This document shows positions 22,202 through 33,482 of a stretch of DNA of 62,000 nt, in pieces. This DNA is from Phoronis australis. Its lineage: Eukaryota; Phoronida; Phoronidae. A program made the translations under genes and the position numbers. The notes beneath the pieces were generated by a model. That model searched no databases, was not told the origin of the DNA, and worked only from the letters and a program-made list of their open reading frames with translations. Numbering within the stretch: position 1 is the stretch's first letter; the number at the start of each line of letters is the position of its first letter. The stretch spans positions 327,195-389,194 of the forward strand of contig NMRA01000112.1 of the NCBI GenBank assembly GCA_002633005.1, written 5' to 3'.

Positions 22202-22872
22202 AAAACTTACATCTTTTACGACTACAGGAAGCGCACACGACTACATGTACTTAAAACGATCAAAAGTACACCAAATCATCAGTTATCACCCTAAAGCCAC
22301 CGTTTGCATGCTAATACTACGATCTGAGAGTTAATGCATTCAGACTGCCAAAGCTCTCCAAATTACAGAAATCAGGTGAAATTAATGATACAAAACTCTG
22401 TTTTGACGATTCCAATCAATCTTCGTCCTATTGCCTGATAATGCATTATTAGCGTCAATCTTGAAACATAAAAACAGGAAAGAAACTAAAAACTTATACT
22501 ACATAAGTCACAGGTTGGATATTACGGTGGTTCTTGGTGGGTGGTCTTTCCCCACAGTTGCCGTGTAATTCGCTAAAACTGTAGGTGACGCTTGCCCATT
22601 CAGCACACTTCGAAAGGAATTTTCAAATGTTCCTCCAAAGTTTTGAGGGTTGCCGAGGGTTACAGAGCATTATTTTGGTTCATGGAATTGGATGGGAAAG
22701 TCGTTTTTAGTTTCTGTCAATAGCCTGGTAACGGGTTTGGTATCCATTTAAGAACACCCACGACTGAGCAAAAGGTGGGTCAATCACGTGTCAACAACTG
22801 GCAATCTTTCACTCAGAACAGACCACAAAATCAAGTAAACGCCATTTGTAGCCATCACATGCAACGCATAAC
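22202..22872. other. No recognised feature
   Basis: Non-coding DNA between two MITEs. Confidence 0.55.
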
Positions 22873-23030
22873 CAGTGCTGTAGTGGTGAAATTAGAGGTA
22901 AGTAGGCGCCCAAAGCTCACCGTATCACATCGAGCACTGAACGTAACTTACGATGCGTAGGCGCTACGTTCAAATGCCAAAAGGTGGTTGGCTGAGCCTA
23001 TACGTGCGCCTACACACCACTACAGTGCTG
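22873..23030. mobile_element. Complete hAT-like MITE with 8-bp target duplication
   Basis: A 158-bp element with tips CAGTGCTGTAGTGGTG and CACCACTACAGTGCTG, an almost perfect 16-bp inverted pair. It is flanked by CGCATAAC on the left and CGCATAGC on the right: an 8-bp duplication with one change, as expected for hAT. A partial relative lies at 18523. Confidence 0.8.
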
Positions 23031-23530
23031 CGCATAGCTTAGAATGCCCTGTCAACCCAGGAGGCACCAATTTTTAATGAAATTGGGGCAGGAAATTCAG
23101 CTTTTGCTAAAAAAACTATTGAGTACCGCCTTTCGCGGGAGCTAATCTTGGCAAAGTGGCATCCACTAAAGGGATTGGTCGGTAACATTAGAAATGTTTA
23201 ATTATGCGACAGGATTGCCACTTTCCGTTTCATAAGCGAAAATGTCTCTGTATTGTCTCACCATAAGGGCGACGGTAGTGTCTTGGATCTAAGGAACGCC
23301 GGCTAAGATGTACTGTGAGTTCGTTGCTCGTACTCATAGTACTCATGAGCGGTGTAGGCCTTGAACCCCGGTGGTGTTCAAGTTGAAGGCGTTTATTTTT
23401 AACGTACAGACCTTTTGTTCTTCCAAGTAGCTCACTTTACTCAGCATCATTGACAGAAAGCAAGTTTACTCAATCTTATGTCTCCAATTGAAAAACACGA
23501 TGTCGCTGTATTTTTATCCATTTGACTTAC
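23031..23530. other. Probable intron DNA of the gene at 23531, otherwise nothing recognised
   Basis: Lies directly downstream (minus strand) of a consensus splice donor. I could not identify the next exon. Confidence 0.4.
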
Positions 23531-23884
23531 CACTGGTCGATCCTCGTTATCTTTTTCGCTTACTAAATACATGAGTCCCAACATCCCTGCAAACACAATC
23601 GACATAGCAACCGCTCCTTTTATCGCCATTTCGCTGCGCACCCGCCACGTTGGTGACCTTATAGGAAGTGCCGTATCACTTGAGATGTTTTTCAGTCTCC
23701 TGGTTTTACATAAACATGGCCGTACTAAAGTTCCTCTGATTGCCTGGCACTCCAAACCCGGTGGAGGTTCGGTGGCACTGTATTCGTGGGTCTGTTTGTT
23801 ACAGTGTTCTGACAAAAGGATCTGCCGCCTAGGTCGAAGGATGTTACCTAGAGTCAATCTTCTTAGGCAAGAGTGAAATGCCAT
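23531..23884 (-). CDS. First coding exon of a likely small mitochondrial membrane protein
   Basis: A 118-codon open exon beginning MAFHSCLRRLTLGNILRPRR, rich in Arg and Leu and poor in acidic residues, as in mitochondrial presequences. Near its end comes one hydrophobic span, IKGAVAMSIVFAGMLGLMYL, followed by an acidic linker (SEKDNEDRPV). The exon ends in phase 0 at a consensus donor, CCAGTG/GTAAGT (donor bases at 23525-23530). I chose the Met at 23884; an in-frame Met ten codons upstream is possible but adds a hydrophobic stretch that suits a presequence less well. The layout suits an inner-membrane assembly factor or small integral protein. I do not recognise the family, and downstream exons are not found. 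Confidence 0.5.
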
Positions 23885-25157
23885 ATTAGTTCTGAAAAAG
23901 TACGCTAGGGGCATTACTGATTACACTTGGAGTTCCCTCAGTGAAAGAACAACGCCTTCACTAGAATTAGTCACATTCATGAAAAATAAGAACATAAGAA
24001 CTGCTTGTCCTAAGTCATGTGGGAATGTCAATTGCCATGTACATAGTTAAAAAAATAAATGTGAAAAAATTTACGTAAAATTCGGGTGCCACCCTAGACG
24101 CGGAATGAGCTGCAAGGACATTCGGCTTGTTCTTAGTAATCTTTTCTGAAAATTCGAATTGCATTCTAAAAATTCCGACTGACCGTAGAGTGCATTCCAG
24201 TGGCCCCTGCTATTATGGCAAGTTCGAAGGGCTATGCACAAAATGTTCGGGCGCATAAAAATTCTAAAAGGTCGAACGGCGTTTGAAGTGTATTCACTGA
24301 CAGAATTTCAAACATGTTAACGGAATTCCAACAGCGTTCGGAATTATTGAAATCTAGTTGGAAAAATCAAAAATGGCGAGCCACAAATTTTGTCAGGATG
24401 TGCTTCGATTTGAACCGGAATGCACCACGTGTAAATTTCCATGTTATGAAATTGGACGCTTATTTAGACGTCGTCTTAACTTTTCCATTGCCGTTTCTAT
24501 TCATTTTGAATGCCGTCGACGGTACGGAGTGAGTGAGCCTCGAATGAGTCAGGACTCTTTATGACAGTATACCGTGAACCTGCCGTTGGAACTAAGTTCA
24601 CACTGATCAACTCCTGGTTTGTCATAATTGTCAAATAAAAAATCTCGCCAACTTTTTTATTCCCATTCAAAAGTGACACAAATCCCATTCCGGCTGGTCC
24701 CGGCTTCTGGACGGCAAACTCCGAATATTGAGTGTGACGAGGAGTAAACTGGCATTTCATTTCGTAATGTTTTTGACGGTAGGAGCGAATTTACCCACTA
24801 TGCACAAGTGTCACTCGACTTTGGTCGAGTTGCGATTATTCGATGAGAATGGTTTTTAGCCACAAATGTTGAAAAAATCATGAACTGCTTTAGTCGCAAA
24901 CCGTACCCTGGACTATTTGGTATTCGTTGTCCTACAAACTTGTTACTATTGAAGGAACTTAATAAAGCATGTTATATGGTGTGCTTGCAACCAGGTTGTT
25001 ATGAGTGACTTGTGAGGTGACGTCACTGACTGGTGACGTTATCACACCCTACATGGTGTAGGCTAGAGTTACAGTCGGTTGTCAATGATCTATATCATAG
25101 AACATGTCTTTGTCTGTCTGTATTTATGTACGCACACAGCTGTTACAGCATTTTAAT
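23885..25157. other. No secure feature
   Basis: Upstream flank of the 23531 exon, then intergenic DNA. An 87-codon minus-strand frame at 24497-24760 looks protein-like in places, but it has no splice signals or domain and I do not call it. A TGACGT word occurs near 25019. Confidence 0.45.
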
Positions 25158-25526
25158 TACTCTGCGCGTGTAAGCGCAGAGTATTGTTGTTCCTGGGTTT
25201 TCTTCAATTTTATTCTTATTCTTATTCTTCTTCTTATTCTTCTTCCGACCAACTTTGAGGCTTAATAACTCCAAATTGGGTTCAGGTACGGTCTTTAAAT
25301 TTAGCACATGACTTTTGACAGTATATAAATTTTGATCGGTTATATAATCATATTCCATATTGCACCGGAAGAGGTCGTTTGGTGCAAAGGTCACATAATT
25401 TTCAAAATACTACTCCTCCTTCAGTTTTAGAGCTATCTCTTTCAAATTCGGTGCACAGGTATAAGTCAACATGACAATTTAAAAAATTACTTTTCTACGT
25501 AACCGGGTCATCTAATCAGGTGATAT

Positions 25527-25539
25527 AGGTCAAAGGTCA
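25527..25539 (+). promoter_or_regulatory. Perfect DR1 nuclear-receptor site 1
   Basis: AGGTCAAAGGTCA: two AGGTCA half-sites with one spacer base, the direct-repeat-1 consensus bound by HNF4, RXR and PPAR-type receptors. Function here is inferred from the motif only. Confidence 0.5.
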
Positions 25540-25959
25540 ATAGGGGCAAACTAAAATTTTGAGCTAGACACTTCAAATTGACAGGTCTGATTGCCACAGG
25601 AAAATCAAATTGGAATCCAAAGTTTCAGGTCATTTAGTGCAAACATGGGGTCATTAGGTGCATTTTTCTTCTGAAAATTTGACCTTTTCAATCAGCAAGT
25701 ATTCTGATGTGTCAACCGTTAGACAACTGTGATTCTCAGCGTTTAACACATTTTCCATGGGCTTTGCAATAATTCTCCTAAAGATGCTTAAAATGCACCG
25801 GATAAGGTCAATTAGTGCAAAGGTTATGTAACGTTCAACATGTTATATGTCTTACGTTTTTCAAGGAATTCTTTTCAATTTCAGCACACTGGTGTAAGTC
25901 AACATGCCAATTGAATACCCTACTTTACTTTGCAATAAGCCTACCCAATCAGAAAAAAT

Positions 25960-25972
25960 AGGTCAAAGGTCA
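25960..25972 (+). promoter_or_regulatory. Perfect DR1 nuclear-receptor site 2
   Basis: AGGTCAAAGGTCA, 433 bases after site 1, in the second subunit of the first superunit. Confidence 0.5.
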
Positions 25973-26721
25973 TACAGTGCAAACTAAAATTTTGAGCTAG
26001 AGACTTCAGAATTACGTATCTGTTTACTAAGTGCGATTGAGTTTGAATTCTATACTTCCAGGTCATTTGGTGCACCCATGGGGTCATTAGGTGCATTTTT
26101 CTTCTGAAAGTTTGACCAATTCATTCATCTTGTATTCCGAAGTGCTTAAAGTACAACATCTGTGATTTTTAGCATTAACTACACTTTTAATCGAGTTAAC
26201 ATTTACTCCCTCATCGACGCTAATAATGCACCAGAAGCGGTCCATTAGTGGAAAGGTCATCAAAAAATTAATGTGTAATTTCTCCTACAATTTTAAAGAA
26301 TTTCTTTTCATATTGGTAAATGGGTTGCTGTCAGTAACTTTCCATAATAATTCCAGTAATACACACGCGCAGAGTCCGTTTTTGTCTCGCCGTGACAATA
26401 ATCTTTCTAGTTCTTCTTATTCTTCTTCTTATTCTTCTTCTGACCAACTTTGAGGCTTAATAACTCCAAATTGGGTGCAGGTACGGTCTTTAAATTCAGC
26501 ATTTGACTTTTGACAGTATATAAATTTTGATTGGTTAAATAATCATATTCTATATTGCACCAGAAGAGGTCGTTTGGTGCAAAAGTCACATAATTTTCAA
26601 AATGCTACTCCTCCTTCAGTTTTAAAGCTATCTTTTTCAAATTCGGTGCACAGGTATAAGTCAACATGACAATTTAAAAAATTACTTTTCTAAGTAATCG
26701 GGTCATCCAATCAGGTGATAT

Positions 26722-26734
26722 AGGTCAAAGGTCA
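26722..26734 (+). promoter_or_regulatory. Perfect DR1 nuclear-receptor site 3
   Basis: AGGTCAAAGGTCA, exactly 1195 bases after site 1, at the same place in the second superunit. Confidence 0.5.
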
Positions 26735-27154
26735 TTAGGTGCAAACTAAAATTTTGAACTAGACACTTCAAATTGACAGGTCTGATTGCCACGGGTAAAT
26801 CAAATCGGAATCCAAATTTTCAGGTCATTTAGTGCTAACATGGGGTCATTAGGTGCATTTTTCTTCTGAAAATTTGACCTTTTCAATCAGCAAGTATTCT
26901 GATGTGTCAACAGTTAGACAACTGTGATTCTCAGCGTTAAACACATTTTCCATGGGCTTTGCAATAATTTTCCTAAAGAAGCTTAAAATGCACCGGATAA
27001 GGTGAATTAGTGCAAAGGTCATATAACGTTCAAAATGTTATATGTCTTACGTGTTTCAAGGAATTCTTTTCAATTTCAGCACACTGGAGTAAGTCAACAT
27101 GCCACTTGAATACCCTACTTTACTGTGCAATAGGCCTAACCAATCAGAAAAAAT

Positions 27155-27167
27155 AGGTCAAAGGTCA
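27155..27167 (+). promoter_or_regulatory. Perfect DR1 nuclear-receptor site 4
   Basis: AGGTCAAAGGTCA, 1195 bases after site 2 and 433 after site 3. Confidence 0.5.
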
Positions 27168-27682
27168 TTGAGTGCAAACTAAAATTTTGAGCTAGAGACT
27201 TCAGAATTACGTATCTGTTTACTAAGTGCGATTGAGTTTGAATTCTAAATTTTCAGGTCATTTGGTGCACCCATGGGGTCATTAGGTGCATTTTTCTTCT
27301 GAAAGTTTGACCAATTCATTCATGTTGTATTCTGAAGTGCTTAAAGTAAAACATCTATGATTCTTAGCATTAACCACACTTTAAATTGGTTTTATAATTA
27401 TTCCCTCATCGGGGTTCATAATGCACCGGATGAGGTCAGTTAGTGGAAAGGTCATCAAAATATTAACATGTAATTTCTCCTACAATTTTTAAGAATTCCT
27501 TTTCATATTGGTAACCGGGATGCTGTCAGTAACTTCCCATAACAATTCCTTTAATACGCACGCGCAGAGTCCATTATTGTGACGCCGTGACAATAATCTT
27601 TCTAGTTTACTTTGTTAATGTCGATTTCAACGAAATCCTTATGCAGTATTAAACCTGTGTTATTTGTCAAAAACTTTTTTTT

Positions 27683-27683
27683 N
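27683..27683. other. Single N, probable collapsed assembly gap
   Basis: The N follows a T run and sits exactly where homology to duplication copy A begins. A second single N at 56217 also lies at a sequence discontinuity. Both look like place-holders for gaps of unknown size. Confidence 0.6.
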
Positions 27684-29051
27684 CGCTACTTGGCTTTGTG
27701 GTGAATGCCCCGAATAGTAGCAACTGTAACGCTGTGCCATTCTACTCTGCATCAGTTGTTTCCCATCCCAATCAAGAACGACCACCTTCTCGTCAGATGC
27801 AACAACGACCTTATTATTGTCACACGCAATTCGAGCACTCTCACCAGTGTAGACGTTCTTCAAAACCTTTTTTACCGCTACAAACTTATCAGAGATGATG
27901 ATTCCCTTAATTGCGTTTTCTATGATACAGATTTTACCTTCTTTATTGCTTGTGACGTCCAAAGGTGCGTTTAGTTTGAATGTCCGTTTTATTTCGCCAT
28001 CCCAGCAGAACGAACCAACAATACCTTTCTTCTTGTTTGTAATGAAATAAAAGTCATTTAAAAAAGTAATCCCGCCTTCGCCGTGATTGACTTTTTCATC
28101 GAATGCTTTAAAACGGCGGACTAGCTCAGCTTTTTCTAAAAAAAATGGTGCGATTTGTGCTGGGCCTTTAAGGGACGAACGTATATGTACGTCGACTTTA
28201 AAACCAGCAACATCCTCGAATTTCGTTATTAACATCGGAAAGGCCATGCGAGGTGCAATTTGTAACCATTCATTGGACATGAGTTGGCCTTTAACTTGTG
28301 AGTAGTTACCGAATTTCTCCGCGTCGTGTCTAGCATCTAGAAACTGACTGGCAGCTTCAAAGCTTTTTTCAACCAATTCCAGGTTAGATGAAGCGTTTTG
28401 TAATTCAAAGTTGAGCATGCTCATTGTTGTTTCACCTTCTTGACGAACTTTGGCTAAGATTTCGCTTTCTTTGGCTTTAGCCCTTTTACGAATGGTTTGA
28501 AAGTGATCTGTTATGGCAGCCGATACAGATTCTAACTCCTCTCCAAAAGAGATTTTGGCGTACTCCATCTCCTGTATACGAACTTTTCCCGTTGATAATT
28601 TCTTAGCCACAAATCTCGCATGTTGTCGTATGTCTCCGTCAATTATGTTGAAACCTTCGCTTGGACTCGCTAAATTGTGTTTCTTGTGACCAGAAAGCAT
28701 GCACGTGGCACAAAGAATTTCCTTGCAGTCGACACAGAAAAGGTTTAACTCTTGTGAAAAATGTTTGCGGCAGAACGAGGTCTTTTCCCTACTATAATGA
28801 TACTTTTCAACCAAACTGTTAGCTAAGAAGTTGTCCTTCAGTCCCTCGCTCCCTGATTCGGGAATTTCCGTAATCGCTTTACACACTGGGCAAAGAAATT
28901 CTGTTATATCCTGCGTGATGTTGATGACACCATTGATGCAGGTGGCGCAGAACGTGTGTTGGCATGGTAGAGTTTTTGGTTTGTTGAAAATAGATAGACA
29001 GATGGGGCAGGTTAGATCTTCTGCAATATCAATCGAGCAGGCCATGGACAT
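27684..29051 (-). CDS. TRIM-family RING/B-box gene, second copy, C-terminus missing
   Basis: Paralogue of the gene at 1437-3170. The open frame runs about 455 codons to the N at 27683 without a stop or frameshift, at close to 87 percent amino-acid identity by eye. The RING (CPICLSIF, LPCQHTFCATC, FLCPVC) and B-box (CRKH, CVDC, CATC, GHKKH) ligands are all kept. About 120 C-terminal residues, the last propeller blades, are absent because the match ends at the N. The start was set at 29051, homologous to the other copy and directly after the acceptor TATCTTTTCAG; an in-frame Met at 29105 would add 18 residues of probable intron. It may be intact in the real genome with the 3' end lost in the assembly gap, or truncated. 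Reliability of the called part is high. Confidence 0.85.
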
Positions 29052-30379
29052 CTGAAAAGATATTTCAAAATAGGTAATGCAAGCTGGACTTTGAGAAGCA
29101 TTCAAAACGGTGCAAATGGCGAATTGAAGAGAATTTCAGATGAGGGCCCACAAATAATATTTCAGTCATTGCAAGTACATGGGAGTAGACATGGCGGTTG
29201 AAAAATTGGTTTATTTTTTATTTCATATGAATTTTACATGTATGTTTAACATCATCTTCTCATGTATCCCAGGTGGTGCAGACTACAGGCCTGTGAGATT
29301 CATTTAACAACAGTATGAATCTTATTTCGGCAGGGACAAATTATCCTATAGGACTCAGGAGGCTAACTGAGAAGTTGGTGACCTGAAAAAACATGTGCCA
29401 AAAGATGGCGCAAAACACTTCCGAATCCCGCTAGTGATTGTTGTCGTAGATTTTCCTGTTTAAATCCACTTTAACTGCGATCAACATGCCTCTGAAAGAA
29501 ATGCATTTCATGGAAACAGTCAAAGGTCCATCTGAAGAACTGATGTCCTCAAACTTCTCGTGACTTAACTGCGACTCTCGACAATTCCTCAAGCTGTTCC
29601 CGCAAACTCTGAATGTTGCTGAAAGTTATGACTGAAAGACATCAATCACTGTCAGTAACCTTTATTGTTATTTGCAACATCTCCAGTCTCTTGAAATTTA
29701 GCCATCAAACATCCAATGACCCTTGTATTAGGTGCATTGTTCGTGGCAAAATATCGCTTCCATTGTCTTTGTGTCAGAAGAGTGATTTGCGGGAAAGTAG
29801 ATTGCAAAAACTTTGTTTGTGTTGTTGCGTAGTGTACATTAAAGTATCCAATTTGATTCATTGCTGTGTCAAAAGATTTACCCGTAGCTGTTATCCACCA
29901 CCAGACAATACCTTTGCTCTAAATAAATTTCACCCCCCCCCCCAACTTGGTTTGCTGTTTCCGTGCGACTAGTGTCTTGCGCAAGTTCCAGTTTTCCGCC
30001 AACACCCGAGGCCATCACGTACGGTTGCAGAGCATGATAGCTGAGCTCTTGTGAGTTTCTCAACTTGCTGTATAAGTTCGTACTTCAAAAACCATAAGGA
30101 AGCATCGGTATTAACAAGACCAGACTGCACAGACCCGAGGCACATGCGAAGTACTTATGGTGAGAAATCTTTTCTTGCATGTATGGGTCAGAGACGGCAA
30201 ACACGTGAAACACTCGCCTAACTCGCGCCTCAAATAGACACTATGACGTAAGCGGAAGTACGATAAAACACGTTGGTTCTTATCTCTCAAAGGGTCTATT
30301 GCCATGAAGCAATGACCTGATATGATAAAACACATTTAAGCTAATAAAATTCTAACCAGTTTTACAAGCCATTGCATGC
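27684..30379. repeat. Segmental duplication, copy B (with partial TRIM gene)
   Basis: Same order and strand as 1803-4519. The homology continues through the non-coding flank to TTTTACAAGCCATTGCATG at 30379, with small indels. This supports a 2.7-kb DNA duplication rather than retroposition, since upstream non-transcribed-looking DNA is included. Confidence 0.9.
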
Positions 30380-31961
30380 TATACTTTATTGAGATAAAAC
30401 TTGACTCTTCCCAGTCGCTGAAGGCTAAACCAGTCAATTTAGGTTTGTCATAAAGGCCATAGGCCTAGTGTACATAAGAAAAATATGTAACATGCTTAGG
30501 AGTGCAGCAAGCTATCACGGAGACGAAAAGCATAAAATACATATTTACATAGATTAACTAATTTAGCATCATCACTTGTTGACATTCATCCATTGAACAT
30601 GGACATAATTTGTGCACTGGGTATACTCAAACTTATTTTTTTCCTAATTTGAATTACTTTTTAAATTGATTATAAAAACACAATTTAGGATTACCCTCAA
30701 CACTCTGTCCCTGCAGATAACAATCCCTTATTCGCTGTATAAAAATTATCAGAAAAGTATTTTCACACACAACGCCTTGATTTAACCAAATTGCGTGAAA
30801 TCCATAATTGACAAGCTCGGCCCCCTTGCGAATTAAAAAAAATCAGGTCCATAGCTCAAATACACACTGATCTTGTGCTAGGCAAGCAGTTAGCTCCGTT
30901 AGGTCTAGGACAGTGCCCAAGTCCAATTAATGTATGGAATTGGCCATAATCGCACCAATAAGACCTACATGTACCATCTGATGAACTTCGCATTTTTGTA
31001 GTTTCATTGCAAAAAGGTAGCTAGGTAGCTTTCAGTTAATTTTAAACGAAGCATGATCACTAACCTGGTTACAAAAGATGACAAGTCTCGGGTGTAGTGG
31101 CAAAATATGGCCATTTCCAAAAATAACTCAATTTTTTTAAAGCATCATAAATCTAAATATCTTGTTTGAACGACTTCAAAATGAGCTCTCTCTAACTCTG
31201 CAGTCAAAGTGTATGCTAGAGGTTCTCATCAAAAAGTGATTCGAGTGTTTATTTTCTGTGGTAATTGCTCGAACAAGGCTTTGAGTTCAGTAATCAGTGC
31301 CCCTCCCAGTGCTGATCGAATCTCTCAATTTTGGAGAGAAGTTCAGTTAAATGCCAGCCTAACTGGATAACAAAAACGTACCTCTGCTACGAAACAAAAA
31401 GATGCCCATTAGATCGAGATAAATGAAAAAATAGTAATAATTTGCTTAAAAACAACAATTTCCAGGGACTACTGCTAGATCCAGCATTTGCCGAGACAAA
31501 GGCACCCAGACAAGTGAAACTCCGGAGTCAAAATCTGATAGGCCTACTCAATAGCCTCCAAACTGAAACGTGCGTATCTTGGAACAAATATATTTGTATT
31601 TAACCTTCGAGTTAATGATACATTGCCAAGTTCAGTTGCTCGTGTGGCCGTTCACACACTATAGTTTACACCTTTCAACATCACTCTTCAGCTTAGGAGA
31701 TGCCCAAAAATAACGGGACATTCTTCTCGATCTGTATAACGGCTGTCGGGATTACACACGCTATGTCAAAACCGTTTCACCATTCTTATCTTACAATTTC
31801 GTGAGCTATAGACTAAAATCAGTTATACACAACGACTGTGTTGCTTGTCGGGTATAATGGCGGCTTGGAAACGCAGACGAAGGTGTGTCAAGAATGCTGC
31901 GTTCTGATTGGTTAGTTAATTCGTCAGTTATAACCTTGGCGATAGGTCAATTGGACAATAT
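30380..31961. other. No recognised feature
   Basis: About 1.6 kb of AT-rich DNA without repeats or coding signals that I can identify. Confidence 0.55.
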
Positions 31962-32353
31962 CAGCCGATTTCATAAAGGTGGTTTAACAAAAGCAGGTTT
32001 AAGACTTAAACCTACTCTTCCTAAATCTGGTCTAATTTTAGACCTGATTTGCATTTCACCAACATGGTTTAAGAGTCTGAAAGCCTGGTTTTGCTAGACC
32101 AGGGAGCTGGTTCAGTATAACCAGGTTTAAAATATTAAAGGCACCCCACTGTGTAGAGTTGGGTAAACGCAACAAAGAAACTATTGAAGAGCTTCAATGA
32201 AACCTTGATCACGTGGGTATACAATGGCATACACTAGTAGAATCAATGAGGTATATACAGTTATATTTATCTCATTGAGTAGAATCAGTGCAGATATTTA
32301 CGAAAAACATCTAAAAGCTTTTCTCATGAGGAAAACTGAAATTTCTGTGCCCT

Positions 32354-32378
32354 ACACACACACACACACACACACACA
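32354..32378. repeat. (AC)n microsatellite
   Basis: Uninterrupted AC dinucleotide run of 25 bases inside the 1.18-kb TIR element. Confidence 0.95.
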
Positions 32379-32603
32379 TTAAAGAACGTGTCATTTTAGT
32401 GTTTATTTTCCGCGGCCAAAGGGGGGGGCAAGACCCCTTCCTGGTAACATTATATCCGAGAACAGTGGAGGTGGAACTCAGTCAGAAGAATCAGAAGATG
32501 CTGTCTTTAGTCAAATATGTAGCGCTTACGACGATGACGCCCTGCTCGACCAGTTGTATTCTGAGAAATCCGCAAGACACACTCCAGCAAGTAGTGGTCT
32601 ACG

Positions 32604-32759
32604 CATAGGCGGATCCACGGGGGTCAAGGGGTCCGGAGTCCCCTTTTTTCTCTTGATTTTACTGATATTAAATCTATAATTTTCAAATTGTTGACTTGGC
32701 CCCCCTTTCAAAAAGTCCTTGATAGACCCCTCCCTTTAAAAATCCTGGATCCGACCCTG
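32604..32759. mobile_element. hAT-like MITE nested in the 1.18-kb element
   Basis: Tips CATAGGCGGATCCACGG and ATCCTGGATCCGACCCTG. A perfect 5-bp duplication CTACG flanks it (32599-32603 and 32760-32764). Tip style resembles the M1 family but the interior differs. Confidence 0.75.
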
Positions 32760-33141
32760 CTACGTTTGATCTTGTGTCATAGTAAAACTGAATATTGAAA
32801 ATAATCCATTTTCGCTCTAAAACTGCGTCGCAAATGCACTCCGCGGCATCATTCAGTCGTACCTATACCATGCAAGTCTGACATATTGCCGTTAAACCTG
32901 GGCCTGACCAAGTCTAAAGTTAAACATGGTTTAAGATCTTAATACAGGTCTAAAGAATATAGACCTCGTTGGTGAAATGAAAACTGACTTAGACCAGGTC
33001 TAAACTGGAGTTAAACGAGGTTTTACTAGACCACTGGTCTAAATGTTAAATTACTTTTATGAAATGCAGATTATCTTTAAACCTGGTCTAAGTCCAGCTT
33101 AAACCAGGTTTAACTTTAAACCACCTTTATGAAATCGGCTG

Positions 33142-33482
33142 TATAAATCTAACTGATGTGGCCCAATGTCGGGAGTGCCGACCATTTTGATCTAAGTCAC
33201 GCAAATTGTCGTAAGCTGCCGTGAGTTACGGTAAGGAGGCATTTTGAGAAGTTTGAACCAATATTTGATCACGGCAACATAGTACTTAGTAAATAAAGGC
33301 CCACTTTCGCTCACTACAGCATCGTTTGAGCATGAAGTAGCTACACCCACTACACTACAAATTCATTCAAATACAATGTAAACACAAGACGACTTAACAA
33401 ACAACCTTGCCTATATGCCAGTACTGCAAACATCAGTTATACCACCCTGCGTTCTCACACACATCCAAAGTTTGCTATTGCA
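33142..33482. other. No recognised feature
   Basis: Short non-coding gap between the TIR element and the LINE fragment. Confidence 0.55.

Larger units (their letters stand above)
25158..27607. repeat. Two-level tandem repeat, 1195-bp period, with 433-bp subunits
   Basis: Two superunits (about 25210-26404 and 26405-27599) run in direct order at roughly 93 percent identity by eye. The period is 1195 bases, measured from matching motifs. Each superunit itself holds two diverged subunits 433 bases apart plus a partial third. Recurring words are GGTCATTAGGTGCATTTTTC, TAAGTCAACATG and GGTCATTTRGTGC. The left edge is a hairpin, CTCTGCGC/GCGCAGAG (25160-25181); the unit boundaries repeat CGCGCAGAGTCC and GTGACAATAATCTTTCTAG, and the start of each superunit is a TTC/TTA-rich tract. 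No ORF. Confidence 0.9.
31962..33141. mobile_element. 1.18-kb TIR DNA transposon, non-autonomous
   Basis: Both ends carry an identical 26-bp inverted repeat beginning CAGCCGATTTCATAAAGG. Flanking TAT is repeated on both sides (31959-31961 and 33142-33144), a 3-bp target duplication compatible with PIF/Harbinger-type insertion. Subterminal DNA is crowded with TTTAGACC and GGTTTAA words in both orientations, typical of transposase-binding regions. No transposase ORF. It contains an (AC)n tract and a nested MITE (32604-32759). Confidence 0.85.

Noticed and set aside
24497-24760. 87-codon minus-strand frame with partly protein-like composition
   Set aside because: No domain, no splice sites and no second copy to compare; left uncalled.
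25158-27607. CRISPR array or simple satellite
   Set aside because: The units are 433 and 1195 bp with diverged subunits, not short repeats with unique spacers; this is eukaryotic tandem duplication.
29051-29105. Upstream Met (29105) as start of the second TRIM copy
   Set aside because: The extra residues precede a splice acceptor TATCTTTTCAG and are not conserved in the first copy.
29613-29972. 119-codon plus-strand frame in the TRIM duplication flank
   Set aside because: The homologous DNA near 3740-4090 does not preserve the frame.
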